Positions 40,252 through 48,949 of a stretch of 56,994 nucleotides of DNA are shown piece after piece. Source of the stretch: Oculatella sp. LEGE 06141. GTDB lineage: Bacteria > Cyanobacteriota > Cyanobacteriia > Elainellales > Elainellaceae. The notes beneath the pieces were generated by a model. It was not told the DNA's origin, did not search any database, and was given only the letters and a program-made list of their open reading frames with translations. The translations under genes were made by a program, and so were the position numbers. The stretch's first letter is position 1. Each line of letters starts with the position of its first letter. The DNA is taken from positions 1 through 56,994 of the forward strand of contig NZ_JADEWO010000044.1 in NCBI RefSeq assembly GCF_015207605.1, in the 5' to 3' direction.

Positions 40252-41736
40252 ATGGGAAAACCAACTGGCTTTATTGAGTATCTGCGCGAAGTGGCATCTG
40301 AAATTGCGCCGCTCGATCGCGTTCATAACTGGGACGAGTTTCATCTGCCGATGCCGGAGGAGAATCTTCGCACCCAGGGCGCACGCTGTATGGACTGCGG
40401 CATTCCGTTCTGCCATACGGGAACGTTGATCAGCGGCATGGCAAGCGGCTGCCCGATCAATAACCTGATTCCAGAGTGGAATGATTTGGTGTATCGCGGT
40501 CTGTGGCAGGAAGCGCTCGATCGCCTGCACAAAACCAACAATTTTCCTGAATTTACGGGTCGGGTTTGCCCTGCCCCCTGCGAAGGATCGTGCGTGCTGG
40601 GCATCAACAATCCACCTGTCACCATTAAGAATATCGAGTATTCGATCGCCGAGAAAGGCTGGGATGAAGGCTGGATCACGCCTCATCCTCCTACCCGGCG
40701 CACGGGGAAGCGGGTGGCAGTGATTGGCTCTGGCCCTGCGGGGCTATGTGCCGCAGCACAGTTGAACACCGCAGGACATGGGGTGACGGTATTTGAACGC
40801 GCCGATCGCCCCGGTGGATTGCTCATGTACGGCATTCCTAACATGAAGCTCGACAAAGAAGCGGTGGTGATGCGCCGTCTCAAGGTTTTGGAAGAGGAGG
40901 GCGTGAAGTTCATTTGCAATACCGAAGTGGGTAAAGACTTCCCTGCCGAGAACCTGTTAAATGAATTTGATGCTGTTGTTCTCTGTACCGGAGCCACCCG
41001 CCCTCGCGATCTTCCCATTACCGGACGAGAGCTAAAGGGTATTCATTTTGCTATGGAATTCCTCACGGCTAATACACAATCCGTTTTGGATCGGAAAGCG
41101 AACGGCACCTTTATTTCCGCTGAGGGTAAGGATGTCGTGATCATTGGCGGTGGAGATACCGGAACCGACTGTGTAGGAACGTCCATTCGTCACGGATGCA
41201 ATAGCCTGGTGCAGCTCGAAATTATGCCCCAACCGCCATTAGAGCGGGCTGCCACTAATCCCTGGCCGGAATGGCCTAAAGTTTACAAGATGGACTATGG
41301 GCAGGAAGAAGCCGCCGCTCAGTTTGGAACCGATCCACGGGTCTATACCACGACCGCTACTCAGTTTGAAGGGGACGAAAATGGCAATGTTAAAGCCGTT
41401 CACACCGTCCAGGTGGAGTGGCAACGCAATGAACAAGGCCAGTTCGTTCCGCAGCCCGTTCCTGGCACTGAGAAGGTAATTCCAGCACAGCTTGTGTTGT
41501 TGGCAATGGGTTTCCTGGGGCCCGAACAGCCGTTACTGGATGCCCTGGGACTCGATCGCGATCCGCGCAGCAATGTGAAAGCAGACTACGGCAAGTATGC
41601 CACCAGTATCCCAGGGGTGTTTGCCGCAGGCGATTGCCGCCGAGGACAAAGCCTGGTGGTTTGGGCGTTTAACGAAGGCCGTGGGGCGGCTCGCGAGTGC
41701 GATCTGTATCTCATGGGCAGTACTGATTTACCGTAG
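40252..41736 (+). CDS. gltD: Glutamate synthase small subunit, NAD(P)H-dependent
   Basis: The 494-residue protein feeds electrons from NAD(P)H to gltB. The N-terminal part has two cysteine clusters for 4Fe-4S centres (CMDCGIPFC... and CPAPCEGSC). It is followed by the FAD motif [29 protein letters not shown], the NADPH motif [15 protein letters not shown] and the final [19 protein letters not shown] start at the ATG 40252 (MGKPTGF), where homologues begin; the frame extends to a TTG at 40213. It forms an operon with gltB. A 12-bp inverted repeat lies 66 bases after the stop. Confidence 0.96.
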   Translation: MGKPTGFIEYLREVASEIAPLDRVHNWDEFHLPMPEENLRTQGARCMDCGIPFCHTGTLISGMASGCPINNLIPEWNDLVYRGLWQEALDRLHKTNNFPEFTGRVCPAPCEGSCVLGINNPPVTIKNIEYSIAEKGWDEGWITPHPPTRRTGKRVAVIGSGPAGLCAAAQLNTAGHGVTVFERADRPGGLLMYGIPNMKLDKEAVVMRRLKVLEEEGVKFICNTEVGKDFPAENLLNEFDAVVLCTGATRPRDLPITGRELKGIHFAMEFLTANTQSVLDRKANGTFISAEGKDVVIIGGGDTGTDCVGTSIRHGCNSLVQLEIMPQPPLERAATNPWPEWPKVYKMDYGQEEAAAQFGTDPRVYTTTATQFEGDENGNVKAVHTVQVEWQRNEQGQFVPQPVPGTEKVIPAQLVLLAMGFLGPEQPLLDALGLDRDPRSNVKADYGKYATSIPGVFAAGDCRRGQSLVVWAFNEGRGAARECDLYLMGSTDLP

Positions 41737-41802
41737 GGTAGCGACAGTTGATCCGTAACGGGATATCATGTCGAGCCGTGTAGGTTACTGGAAAAGCCGA
41801 CG

Positions 41803-41839
41803 GTAGGATGCGTCAGGGAACCGCCGCGACGCATCCTAC
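41803..41839. repeat. 12-bp perfect inverted repeat between convergent genes
   Basis: GTAGGATGCGTC (41803-41814) pairs with 41828-41839 across a 13-base loop. It lies between the ends of gltD and the dynamin-like gene and may act as a bidirectional transcription barrier. There is no T run. A related GTAGGATGCGT-type palindrome is widespread in cyanobacteria as an interspersed repeat. Confidence 0.75.
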
Positions 41840-41857
41840 TGAGTCAAATCGAGGGAA

Positions 41858-44389
41858 TTACACCTCTGTTAACGAGACAGCATCTTCGTAGTCGTGAGCC
41901 AGTTCAGCAGTGCTGTTTTCCGGGCTAGGTTCCGGGCTGGGTTCCGGGCTTGAAGGTTCTATTTCAACTGCGATCGCCTCTAAGGTGCTGGGAATAACAA
42001 CCAGGTCAGTGTCGCTAATGGCTGGCAGCTTTTTGCGATCGAGTCTCATCCGTTCCAAATAGCCATTGATCTCAGAAATGGCCTGGTTATAGATTGCAAT
42101 CTTCCGTTCAATATCAGCCTGTTTACGCTCATTGCTTCTAATGGTGGCCTCCGCTTCCTTATCGAGAATCTGCGCCAGGTAGGCACGCGCCTGATCGTAT
42201 TGCTGCAAGATCAGGTCGGCCTGCTGGCTAGACTCGTCCAGCAAGTGAGTGTTGAGCGTTTGGTTAATGGTTTGGCGAAAGGTACGTATTACCGTTTCCT
42301 TCACTTTTTGCTCAAAATCTAGCTTGAGCAGTTGGCGAATGGCGGGTTCCGCTTCCATCATGTTGTGGTAGTCGTACCCGCGACAGGCTTGTTGCAGCGT
42401 TTGGCGTAGTTGCCACATGGAGCAAGTGCCCTCTGTGTAAAATTCGGGACGTTCACGAACGTAGCGATCGCACTCTGTCCTGGCCTCATTTACCAGCGCA
42501 TCGGTCACTCTTTGCTGAAGTTTAATCAGGCTTTGTTCAATGCCGCCATCGTTACCCAGCAAGCGATAGAGGTTGCGGTAATACTCTTGCTGCCGGACGC
42601 GATCGAGCAAGGCTTGAAAGAAGGTTGCTACCACTTCTTTCGAAGCATCTACCAGCACTTCTTCTAAACCGTCTGCCAGGTAGTAAAAGGCTTCTGCCAG
42701 GATACCGAGCAGCGGCACCACAGAATGGCGCTTGTGGCTGGCCTGCGCCCGTTTGTGAACCTCGCTCACCGAAAAGGTCGTGAGCAGTTCATCCAGACGG
42801 CTCACCATGCGAGCTTTGAGTTTAAGAAAACTATTTTCCAGCACCCTATTGCGATTGCTGGCTACGGCTTCATTTACGTCTTGCTCAATATCCTGCCGAA
42901 AGGCATCCCCAATTTGCTTCAATTCTCGGCTAAGTTGGCGCAGCTCCTGTTCTTTGATGGCATCAATGTCGCGCGGCTGGCTTTCCAACTGTTGCCATGC
43001 GTCCAAATATAGCCGCTTCAAGCTGATGCACAGGGGTTGTAAATCGTCGGCCAAGGTTGCCAGCAATAGAGGCCGTTTTTCTTCGGTTAAATAGCGAGTA
43101 ATGGCGGTACGGAACTCTTCAATGCCGCTGTCTCTAATCAGTTGTTCAACCAGCGGTGTACCCTGTTCACTTAAGATGCGGACGTAGTTCTCGTTTGGAG
43201 ACTCGTAGCTTTTAACATCAATGCGAAATCGGTCGGCGGGTAACTTACCGGAGTTGGCGCAATAGCGATTGAACTCGCTGACAAATTGCGGCGTTTCTTC
43301 TGATTCGGGTGCGGTTTCAATGGTGCTGGCAAAGATTGTATCCAGGCCAAAGCGATCGCCTCTGCTCACTACTTTTAATTGACTGCCGTAGAATCCAAGC
43401 AGCCCGCTGGTTTTGTAAACCCGGCTTGAATCTTGAAACTGGTCTTGAATCAACCGATCGAGCCGTTGCCGCAATTGAGTGTTGTACCAGGTTTCATCCA
43501 CGCGATTAAAAACATAAAAGACGCGATCGCGAATCCCTGGATTCGATCGCGTTTTCTCTAGCAGTTCTGTTTCCTCGCTGCTCATCTCTCCAGATGAGGC
43601 CGGTTTTAGCACACAGACCACCGCTGAGGTATCAGGATTTTCAATTTTGGTGTAAGTCAGTTCTGCATCCTTTTTAACGGGAGCATCAATGCCGGGAGTA
43701 TCTACCAGAATATTGCCATCTTGCAATAACTCATGATGACAGTAGTACTCAACTCGCTTTAGTACAGCACTGTTTCCACCTCGACGGGCATAGCTTGCTG
43801 CTTCTTGCAGGGTGGCAAAGTTAAAGTGTTCCATTGAAAAGGTGTTGTTTTGAACCGTGTGAATGTGTTCCCGATTCGCCACAAAACCATCAATTAAATA
43901 ATGTAAGGCACTGGCTTGCTTTGCCTGATCAGATTTGCTTTCGCCGCCTTCCTCTTGAATAATTTGCTGGCATTTCAGCCGCAGCAAGTCAGGTACTTCT
44001 GACTGGTTAATGTTGATGGGGGTCGTGATTCCCAACCGCTGACACAGCACATTGGCCTGTTCACGAATCTCAACCTCGTTCATAAACGTCAGCACAACCC
44101 GTTCTTGATTGGGTTCAGCGTAGGCAATTTGACATTCTGTACCTGTAGCATGACCTTCGGCGCTATAAAGCAATTCCCGCTCTAGCAACGCATTAATCAG
44201 CATCGATTTACCAGCACTAAAGGCACCCGCAAACACAATCTCGAAGGTGGGGGCGATCGCTTTTCGTAAGGATGCCTGAATTTCGGTTGGGTCAAGCTGC
44301 GATCGCAGTGAGGGTTCCTGGTTGTGCAGTTGCAGTAAGCTATCGACCTGGGATTGCAGGGTTTGGCTCTGGGGAAGAGATGAAGTCAT
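41858..44389 (-). CDS. Dynamin-like GTPase
   Basis: The 843-residue protein has a large-GTPase domain (about 45-330) with P-loop GAFSAGKSMLINALL, a switch I Thr in GHATGTECQ, DTPG at the G3 site and NRVD as G4. It continues with long helical bundle sequence, a hydrophobic segment in the middle of the C-terminal half (VVPLLGILAEAFYYLADGL) that could serve as a membrane paddle, and a Pro-Ser-Glu repeat tail (EPSPEPSPENS). Bacterial dynamin-like proteins remodel or protect membranes, and some act in phage defence. It lies convergent to gltD and divergent from the STAND NTPase gene. The GTG at 44395 is an alternative start two codons earlier. Confidence 0.93.
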   Translation of the reverse strand: MTSSLPQSQTLQSQVDSLLQLHNQEPSLRSQLDPTEIQASLRKAIAPTFEIVFAGAFSAGKSMLINALLERELLYSAEGHATGTECQIAYAEPNQERVVLTFMNEVEIREQANVLCQRLGITTPININQSEVPDLLRLKCQQIIQEEGGESKSDQAKQASALHYLIDGFVANREHIHTVQNNTFSMEHFNFATLQEAASYARRGGNSAVLKRVEYYCHHELLQDGNILVDTPGIDAPVKKDAELTYTKIENPDTSAVVCVLKPASSGEMSSEETELLEKTRSNPGIRDRVFYVFNRVDETWYNTQLRQRLDRLIQDQFQDSSRVYKTSGLLGFYGSQLKVVSRGDRFGLDTIFASTIETAPESEETPQFVSEFNRYCANSGKLPADRFRIDVKSYESPNENYVRILSEQGTPLVEQLIRDSGIEEFRTAITRYLTEEKRPLLLATLADDLQPLCISLKRLYLDAWQQLESQPRDIDAIKEQELRQLSRELKQIGDAFRQDIEQDVNEAVASNRNRVLENSFLKLKARMVSRLDELLTTFSVSEVHKRAQASHKRHSVVPLLGILAEAFYYLADGLEEVLVDASKEVVATFFQALLDRVRQQEYYRNLYRLLGNDGGIEQSLIKLQQRVTDALVNEARTECDRYVRERPEFYTEGTCSMWQLRQTLQQACRGYDYHNMMEAEPAIRQLLKLDFEQKVKETVIRTFRQTINQTLNTHLLDESSQQADLILQQYDQARAYLAQILDKEAEATIRSNERKQADIERKIAIYNQAISEINGYLERMRLDRKKLPAISDTDLVVIPSTLEAIAVEIEPSSPEPSPEPSPENSTAELAHDYEDAVSLTEV

Positions 44390-44702
44390 GATCACCAGTT
44401 AAAGAAGAGTCCCGTAAAGGACTCAGGACTTCCATCAGGGTTCCCAACCTGCTCAAAAAACCTTGATTTCTGCTGTGATTTGGCTCTCTCGTCTGATTTT
44501 GATGGAGTCGATGCATGGCCGATATCTGAAACGCAAAACGGGTTGAAATGAGTTTGAGCGGTGGCCTGAAACGGGTCAACTGGTCTGCATTTGTTCCCTA
44601 ACCCGTCACGGGCTTTAGGGGATTGTCAGAGGTGTAGAGCAGAGAGCGATCGCCCTGATAGGAAGACTAAAATGTGTGAAAAGATGAACCGTTAAAGTTG
44701 AT
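44390..44702. other. Divergent promoter region between the dynamin and STAND genes
   Basis: It contains a small hairpin (GAGTCC/GGACTC around 44409-44426) and one HIP1 site. No gene is recognised. The divergent layout would allow shared control of the two genes. Confidence 0.45.
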
Positions 44703-47399
44703 ATGACCGATTTAGACCTCTATATATCCCGCAGGTCAGCCAAGAAATTGCTTGACAATTTTGGTAAAGCACTGGAAAGACCAGAAGCCAATCCCTTAGT
44801 ATTTTATGCTTATGGCATAGGAGGTATTGGTAAGTCTACTCTTTTAGAGAAACTGCGGCAGACTTACGCAGAAGAGGCAACATTTGCCAAAGCATTTTTT
44901 GGGCCTACCTCAAAGATCGACAGTCCACTGGCATTGATGGAACATCTGTATAAACAGTTGCCAGATGATGGATGGGGAGGAGACGCATTTACAGAATTAT
45001 GCCAACAGTACAGAAATACGCTGAACCAGTTAGAAACTGAATCGGCTGCGGGTAGAGGCTCTGCTAGCGCAGAGCAAGTGAGCTTGGTCAAAAAGCTATT
45101 TGGTGGGGCAGTGAAAGCGTTTGCTTCATGGCATATGCCAGATAAAGCGGCTGAGCAAGTGGGTAGTGCCGCCGAGGGAATTGTAGATGTAGCCTCTCTA
45201 GCACTCTCTGAGAAGGATCGGATCGAGCAACTCCTGAGACAGCATCAGGCAACCAAGAACAAACGAGAGTTGCAAGAACTCATGCTTGACCCGTTGCCCA
45301 AATTAACTCAAGCCTTTGCAGAAGGAGTGATTCAAAAATCTCAACTACGCCCCATCGTGTTAGAGCTAGATACTTACGAGAAAGCATCATCAGATTTTGA
45401 CGCATTCTTGTGTAAGTACCTTTTAGGAGACACAACTCTGCACTCTTATCCCGTCCGCATTGTAATGGCGGGACGCTATTCACTGAAGAACAAACGCTAT
45501 CAGCGCATGTTTCAGCATCACTCAAATCTGATCTATGAGTGCCAGCTAGAGAAATTTGAGAAGGGGGAAACAAAAGAGTATCTAAAGGAAATTGGCGTTG
45601 TTCAACCGAATGAAGTTCGCCGACTGACGCAAGCAACTAAAGGGCTGCCTTATTTTCTTGGGTTGATTAAAGACCAGAAGGAGGATGGACGATCGATCAA
45701 CACCTTGCGTGACAGCGACGAAATTGTTGATCGGCTACTGGATGGATTAACTCCAACGCAGAAGCAGGTAGTACAGTTAGCGTCTTACTGCCGTTGGTTT
45801 GACCGTCGAATGATCCATTATCTTGTCGAAGCTAGTTTGGCAGACCAAAGCCAAGCATCAGAAGCACAGGGTGACTGGTTTGATTGGCTGATTGAGCGAG
45901 ACTTCGTGATTGCAGAAGATACTTATCGTATTGACGATGTGGCGCGAGATGTGATTCGAGCCGCGGGACATCGGGAGGATGAGCAAAAATTTCGTCACGT
46001 CCATAACTTGTTAGCTCATTATTTTCAGCAGTTAGCTGATCAAGAAGTGGCTCCGGATCAGCCTGCTCCAGCAAGGCATGAAAACTCAGATTGGCGCAGA
46101 TATGCTGCTGAAACCGTCTATCATGCTTTATTTGCAAATCGAGATAAAGGTCAGTTCCGACTGCTGACTTACTTCTTTGAAGGCGCACATCTTGAAGAGC
46201 CTGGTGTTGCTCTCGCTGCTTTCACCGCCGTTGCTGCTGAAGCAGAACCCATCAATAATGATCTGTTGCCGAAAGATACGCAACGGTTTTTAGACAGTAT
46301 TCAGTTTGCCATAGCGTTTGGTTGGCGTGTAATTAACAATAATCCAGATCGATATGAGTTCAATCTTGAAAAAAACGGATCTGCCACAAGCCCTTTAACC
46401 AGATCAATTAAATCTCAAATTGAATCTGCGTTGGGGCACTGCTTTCCGAGAGTCGATCGCCTGACTGGATTGGCGAAGTACACAGGGTTAATGAGCAAAA
46501 CACTGCGCTGTCAACCTAGCCAACGACTTATTTTAGTTCAACAAGCAAGAGAAGAAGCAGAGAAAATTGTGTCGCTAGATTACTTGGAGTTCAGCAGTGA
46601 TCTCTTCTTGAATATTGGAAATGCTTTTAACAGCTTAGACATTCATCAAGAAGCGCTCAGTAGCTATGACAAAGCGATCGAGCTTAAACCTGATGACTAT
46701 GGAGTTTGGAATAACCGAGGTAATGCGCTAAAAGAGCTAGAACGTTATGACGATGCACTTGTTAGCTACGACAAAGCGATCGAGCTTAAACCTGATTACT
46801 ATGGAGCTTGGAATAACCGAGGTATTGCGCTACAAGAGCTAGAACGTTATGAGGATGCACTTGTTAGCTATGACAAAGCGATCGAGCTTAAATCCAATAG
46901 TCACAGAACTTGGTTTATCCGAAGTAATGTGCTAATGAACCTAAAGCAATATGAAGAGGCGCTTGCCAGCATTGACAAAGCACTACAAATTACAAAGATT
47001 GATGCTATTCCCTGGAACCTCCGAGGGTTATGCTTGAGCTTTCTAGAGCAATATGATGAAGCTCTTGACAACATCAAGAAGGCGAGAGATCTCGACAAAG
47101 AAGAGCCTTTGTATTTGGCAAATCAAGGAATTGTTTTAGCTCGTGCAGGGCGTTACCCGGAAGCATTGGCTCTGTGTGAACAAGCCCTCAACTTGAAAGA
47201 GGATGAAGCAGGTCATTACGCTAAAGCCTGTTGCTATTCTCTACAGAAAGAAGATGAATTAGCGATCGAATCTCTACGACAGGCAATTGAATATGCGCCC
47301 CGTCGATGTCGGCTAGAGGCAAAATATAACCCAGATTTCGATCGTCTCCGAGATAATGAACAATTTCAAGCGTTGTTAAAGATCAATGCGAAGACGTGA
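44703..47399 (+). CDS. STAND-type P-loop NTPase with C-terminal TPR repeats
   Basis: The 898-residue protein has a nucleotide-binding domain with Walker A GIGGIGKST (38-46), a Walker B-like LRPIVLELDTYE, then a KGLPYFLGL helix region and a winged-helix-like part (residues about 330-420). After a long helical middle come TPR repeats (about 630-890) that bind partners. This layout is that of STAND signal-transduction ATPases, which oligomerise on ligand binding; many bacterial members act in antiviral defence, others in regulation. There is no fused effector domain. Two adjacent TPR units are nearly identical at the DNA level (102-bp period). It is followed by the DUF2281 gene 30 bases later, possibly as an operon. 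Confidence 0.88.
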   Translation: MTDLDLYISRRSAKKLLDNFGKALERPEANPLVFYAYGIGGIGKSTLLEKLRQTYAEEATFAKAFFGPTSKIDSPLALMEHLYKQLPDDGWGGDAFTELCQQYRNTLNQLETESAAGRGSASAEQVSLVKKLFGGAVKAFASWHMPDKAAEQVGSAAEGIVDVASLALSEKDRIEQLLRQHQATKNKRELQELMLDPLPKLTQAFAEGVIQKSQLRPIVLELDTYEKASSDFDAFLCKYLLGDTTLHSYPVRIVMAGRYSLKNKRYQRMFQHHSNLIYECQLEKFEKGETKEYLKEIGVVQPNEVRRLTQATKGLPYFLGLIKDQKEDGRSINTLRDSDEIVDRLLDGLTPTQKQVVQLASYCRWFDRRMIHYLVEASLADQSQASEAQGDWFDWLIERDFVIAEDTYRIDDVARDVIRAAGHREDEQKFRHVHNLLAHYFQQLADQEVAPDQPAPARHENSDWRRYAAETVYHALFANRDKGQFRLLTYFFEGAHLEEPGVALAAFTAVAAEAEPINNDLLPKDTQRFLDSIQFAIAFGWRVINNNPDRYEFNLEKNGSATSPLTRSIKSQIESALGHCFPRVDRLTGLAKYTGLMSKTLRCQPSQRLILVQQAREEAEKIVSLDYLEFSSDLFLNIGNAFNSLDIHQEALSSYDKAIELKPDDYGVWNNRGNALKELERYDDALVSYDKAIELKPDYYGAWNNRGIALQELERYEDALVSYDKAIELKSNSHRTWFIRSNVLMNLKQYEEALASIDKALQITKIDAIPWNLRGLCLSFLEQYDEALDNIKKARDLDKEEPLYLANQGIVLARAGRYPEALALCEQALNLKEDEAGHYAKACCYSLQKEDELAIESLRQAIEYAPRRCRLEAKYNPDFDRLRDNEQFQALLKINAKT
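46660..46895 (+). repeat. 102-bp near-identical tandem repeats inside the STAND gene
   Basis: Blocks starting AGCTATGACAAAGCGATCGA occur at 46662, 46764 and 46866, exactly 102 bases (34 codons) apart, with high nucleotide identity over about two and a third units. Each encodes one TPR. Confidence 0.9.
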
Positions 47400-47429
47400 G
47401 ATTGTATACCAAACACAAGGGAAAGTATC

Positions 47430-47717
47430 ATGACTACTGCCAAAGAACAACTCATTCAGGAACTTGAGCGCACCCCCGATTTTATTGTTCAGGAAGTTCT
47501 AGACTTTTTACTATTTGTCAAACTGCGTTTGAAACAAAAAACAAGGGAAGAGCAAATCGCTGATTCACAACAATCCCCTGGCCTTCCTTCCTTTTTACAG
47601 TTTGTTGAAGAAGTTAGTGCCCAAGTTCCCAGAGAAGAATGGGAAAGGCTACCTAACGATCTTTCTAAAAATCTCGATCATTATTTATATGGTTCACCGA
47701 AGGCTGAGGTGGCATGA
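47430..47717 (+). CDS. DUF2281-like putative antitoxin
   Basis: A 95-residue protein with a short N-terminal segment of the DUF2281 type (EQLIQELERTPDFIVQEVLDFLLFVK), followed by a charged tail and a C-terminal helix. The family is found as the antitoxin half of VapBC/PIN-type pairs in cyanobacteria. AAGGG lies 9 bases before the ATG. No PIN-domain toxin follows; instead the ATGA overlap at 47714-47717 leads straight into a decayed RAYT transposase. It may be a former antitoxin that lost its partner, or it serves the STAND gene 30 bases upstream. The domain call rests on pattern only. Confidence 0.65.
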   Translation: MTTAKEQLIQELERTPDFIVQEVLDFLLFVKLRLKQKTREEQIADSQQSPGLPSFLQFVEEVSAQVPREEWERLPNDLSKNLDHYLYGSPKAEVA

Positions 47718-48142
47718 ACTACAGCCCCAATAAACATCACAGGTGATCGATTCGGTTAAAAGGATATGACTACTCATCGCCTGTTACCTACTTCATTACA
47801 ATTTGCACCCATCAACGTCAATGTTTGTTTGGTGAAATTGTGGATGGTGACATGCAGTTAAATGAATTGGGACAACTGGTTAATGCCTGCTGCATTCGTA
47901 GCGAAACATCATTGCACTATATTCGAATGGCACTGAAATAAGGGCGTTCATTCCGGGCTTCGACTACGCTCAGCCCTCACCAACGAGGGCTGAGCGTAGT
48001 CGAAGCCCAGTCTATACTAATGGCGCAGCTTTATTTCAGTGCCATTCCACTATATTCGCCAATACATCGCCAACACATCACCAACAACCCTGTTTCCTGG
48101 CAGTACGATCAGTTGCATCCCAACCATCCCTCAAAGTGGTAA
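47714..48142 (+). pseudogene. RAYT-type (REP-associated tyrosine) transposase, decayed
   Basis: Reading from the ATG at 47714, overlapping the previous stop as ATGA, gives MNYSPNKHHR, an in-frame TGA at 47744-47746, then SIRLKGYDYSSPVTYFITIC and THQRQCLFGEIVDGDMQLNE, the N terminus of the RAYT/Y1 HUH family. The centre, which should hold the HUH motif and the catalytic Tyr, is missing. The frame jumps to a segment typical of the C-terminal part (RSETSLHYIR), which a 123-bp element interrupts at 47925-48047. The remainder (RQYIAN, then after a frameshift NPVSWQYDQLHPNHPSKW) ends at 48142. One stop, one internal deletion of about 100 residues, one insertion and one frameshift make this inactive. 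Confidence 0.85.
47925..48047. mobile_element. 123-bp MITE with 17-bp terminal inverted repeats and 10-bp target duplication
   Basis: GAATGGCACTGAAATAA at 47925-47941 is the exact reverse complement of 48031-48047. CACTATATTC occurs immediately on both sides (47915-47924 and 48048-48057), a 10-bp target duplication, and removing the element rejoins the RAYT reading LHYIRQYIAN. Inside, a 24-bp perfect inverted repeat (47955-47978 with 47985-48008, 6-base loop) would form a strong hairpin. The element has no coding capacity. The long target duplication points to a transposase that duplicates 8-10 bases; I do not assign a family. Confidence 0.9.
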
Positions 48143-48457
48143 GTCGGTTCCTTTGGAGCGCTGCACCCGCCGATCGCCCATCGTGTAAACCTGTATCAAG
48201 ACAGACTTGCAAAAAGTCTAATTCTCCAGTACGGTTGTTTCTCAGTAACAAAATATCCGCAATCAAAGCGTCACCTGGAAGCTGCTACCAACAGCCCCAG
48301 GCGACTAACCCTCAAACTGCGTAACCAGTTCGGAGGGCTAGAGGGCAGTTTATCACTCCACTAGCCACCCTGACTTTGCTATGGCAAAAAAGCAGCAGGG
48401 TGGCTTTGGTTTTGGGTACCTCATCAACCCCGTTCCATTAGTGGAGTGAAAACTGCT
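48143..48457. other. Intergenic region with a terminator-like hairpin
   Basis: A 10-bp stem (48363-48372 with 48396-48405) with a 23-base loop is followed by a T-rich stretch and resembles a terminator for transcripts coming from the left. A 62-codon minus-strand frame (48078-48266) has a protein-like look (DFLQVCLDTGL) but no recognisable family or ribosome site; it may be a gene fragment. Confidence 0.45.
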
Positions 48458-48673
48458 ATGACTGATAACTGTACCCCAATGCAAGCGATCAATCCCGATC
48501 CACGCATTTTGACCACGCTGGTGATTGGCACTAAAGATAATGTAAAAGCGCATATCTTGCGCCAACATACTCTTGGCCTTGCCGAGGCAGGGGCATGGGC
48601 ATGGAGTAAGCCAATTCCGGTGCCCAACTGTCCCGATAAGGTGATGTGCGTTCTCAGCCGTATCATGATCTAA
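48458..48673 (+). CDS. Small conserved hypothetical protein
   Basis: A 71-residue protein: MTDNCTPMQAINPD..., then a region reading ILRQHTLGLAEAGAWAWSKPI and ending NCPDKVMCVLSRIMI. It resembles a small cyanobacterial family whose members carry L-x-Q-L-G-x-A-E...W-S-P...N-x-x-E-V-M-x-I-L-T-R-x-I; I recall the pattern but know no function. GGAG lies about 11 bases before the ATG. It is bracketed by a hairpin upstream and the TIR-PCD gene downstream (276-base gap). The frame also opens four codons earlier at 48446. Confidence 0.65.
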   Translation: MTDNCTPMQAINPDPRILTTLVIGTKDNVKAHILRQHTLGLAEAGAWAWSKPIPVPNCPDKVMCVLSRIMI

Positions 48674-48949
48674 CCACTCGATTCTCAAGGAGTCAGCGGG
48701 AGGGGCGATCGTCCCTCCCTGCCTAAATTCTGGTAACAACCAGCAGGAACCCGCCTCATTTCAATACAAGAGTGAATAGCGATCGCCCACGAACCCTTTA
48801 GCACTGGACAATCGAAAGCAATCAGTTAGGATTGAAAGACTACTGGCATCTGGTACCCATTATTGCTGGTCAACTGTTTGCTAACAGTAACAAATATGAG
48901 GCGACAGACAACGATGTAGCGCTCGGCACATTCACACCAAGGAGTTCTT

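Noticed and set aside
46660-46895. Possible CRISPR-like repeat array
   Set aside because: The repeats are in frame, have a 102-bp period without separate spacers and encode TPR units of the STAND protein.
48078-48266. 62-codon minus-strand frame with protein-like stretch
   Set aside because: It overlaps the RAYT fossil, lacks a ribosome site and matches no family I recognise.
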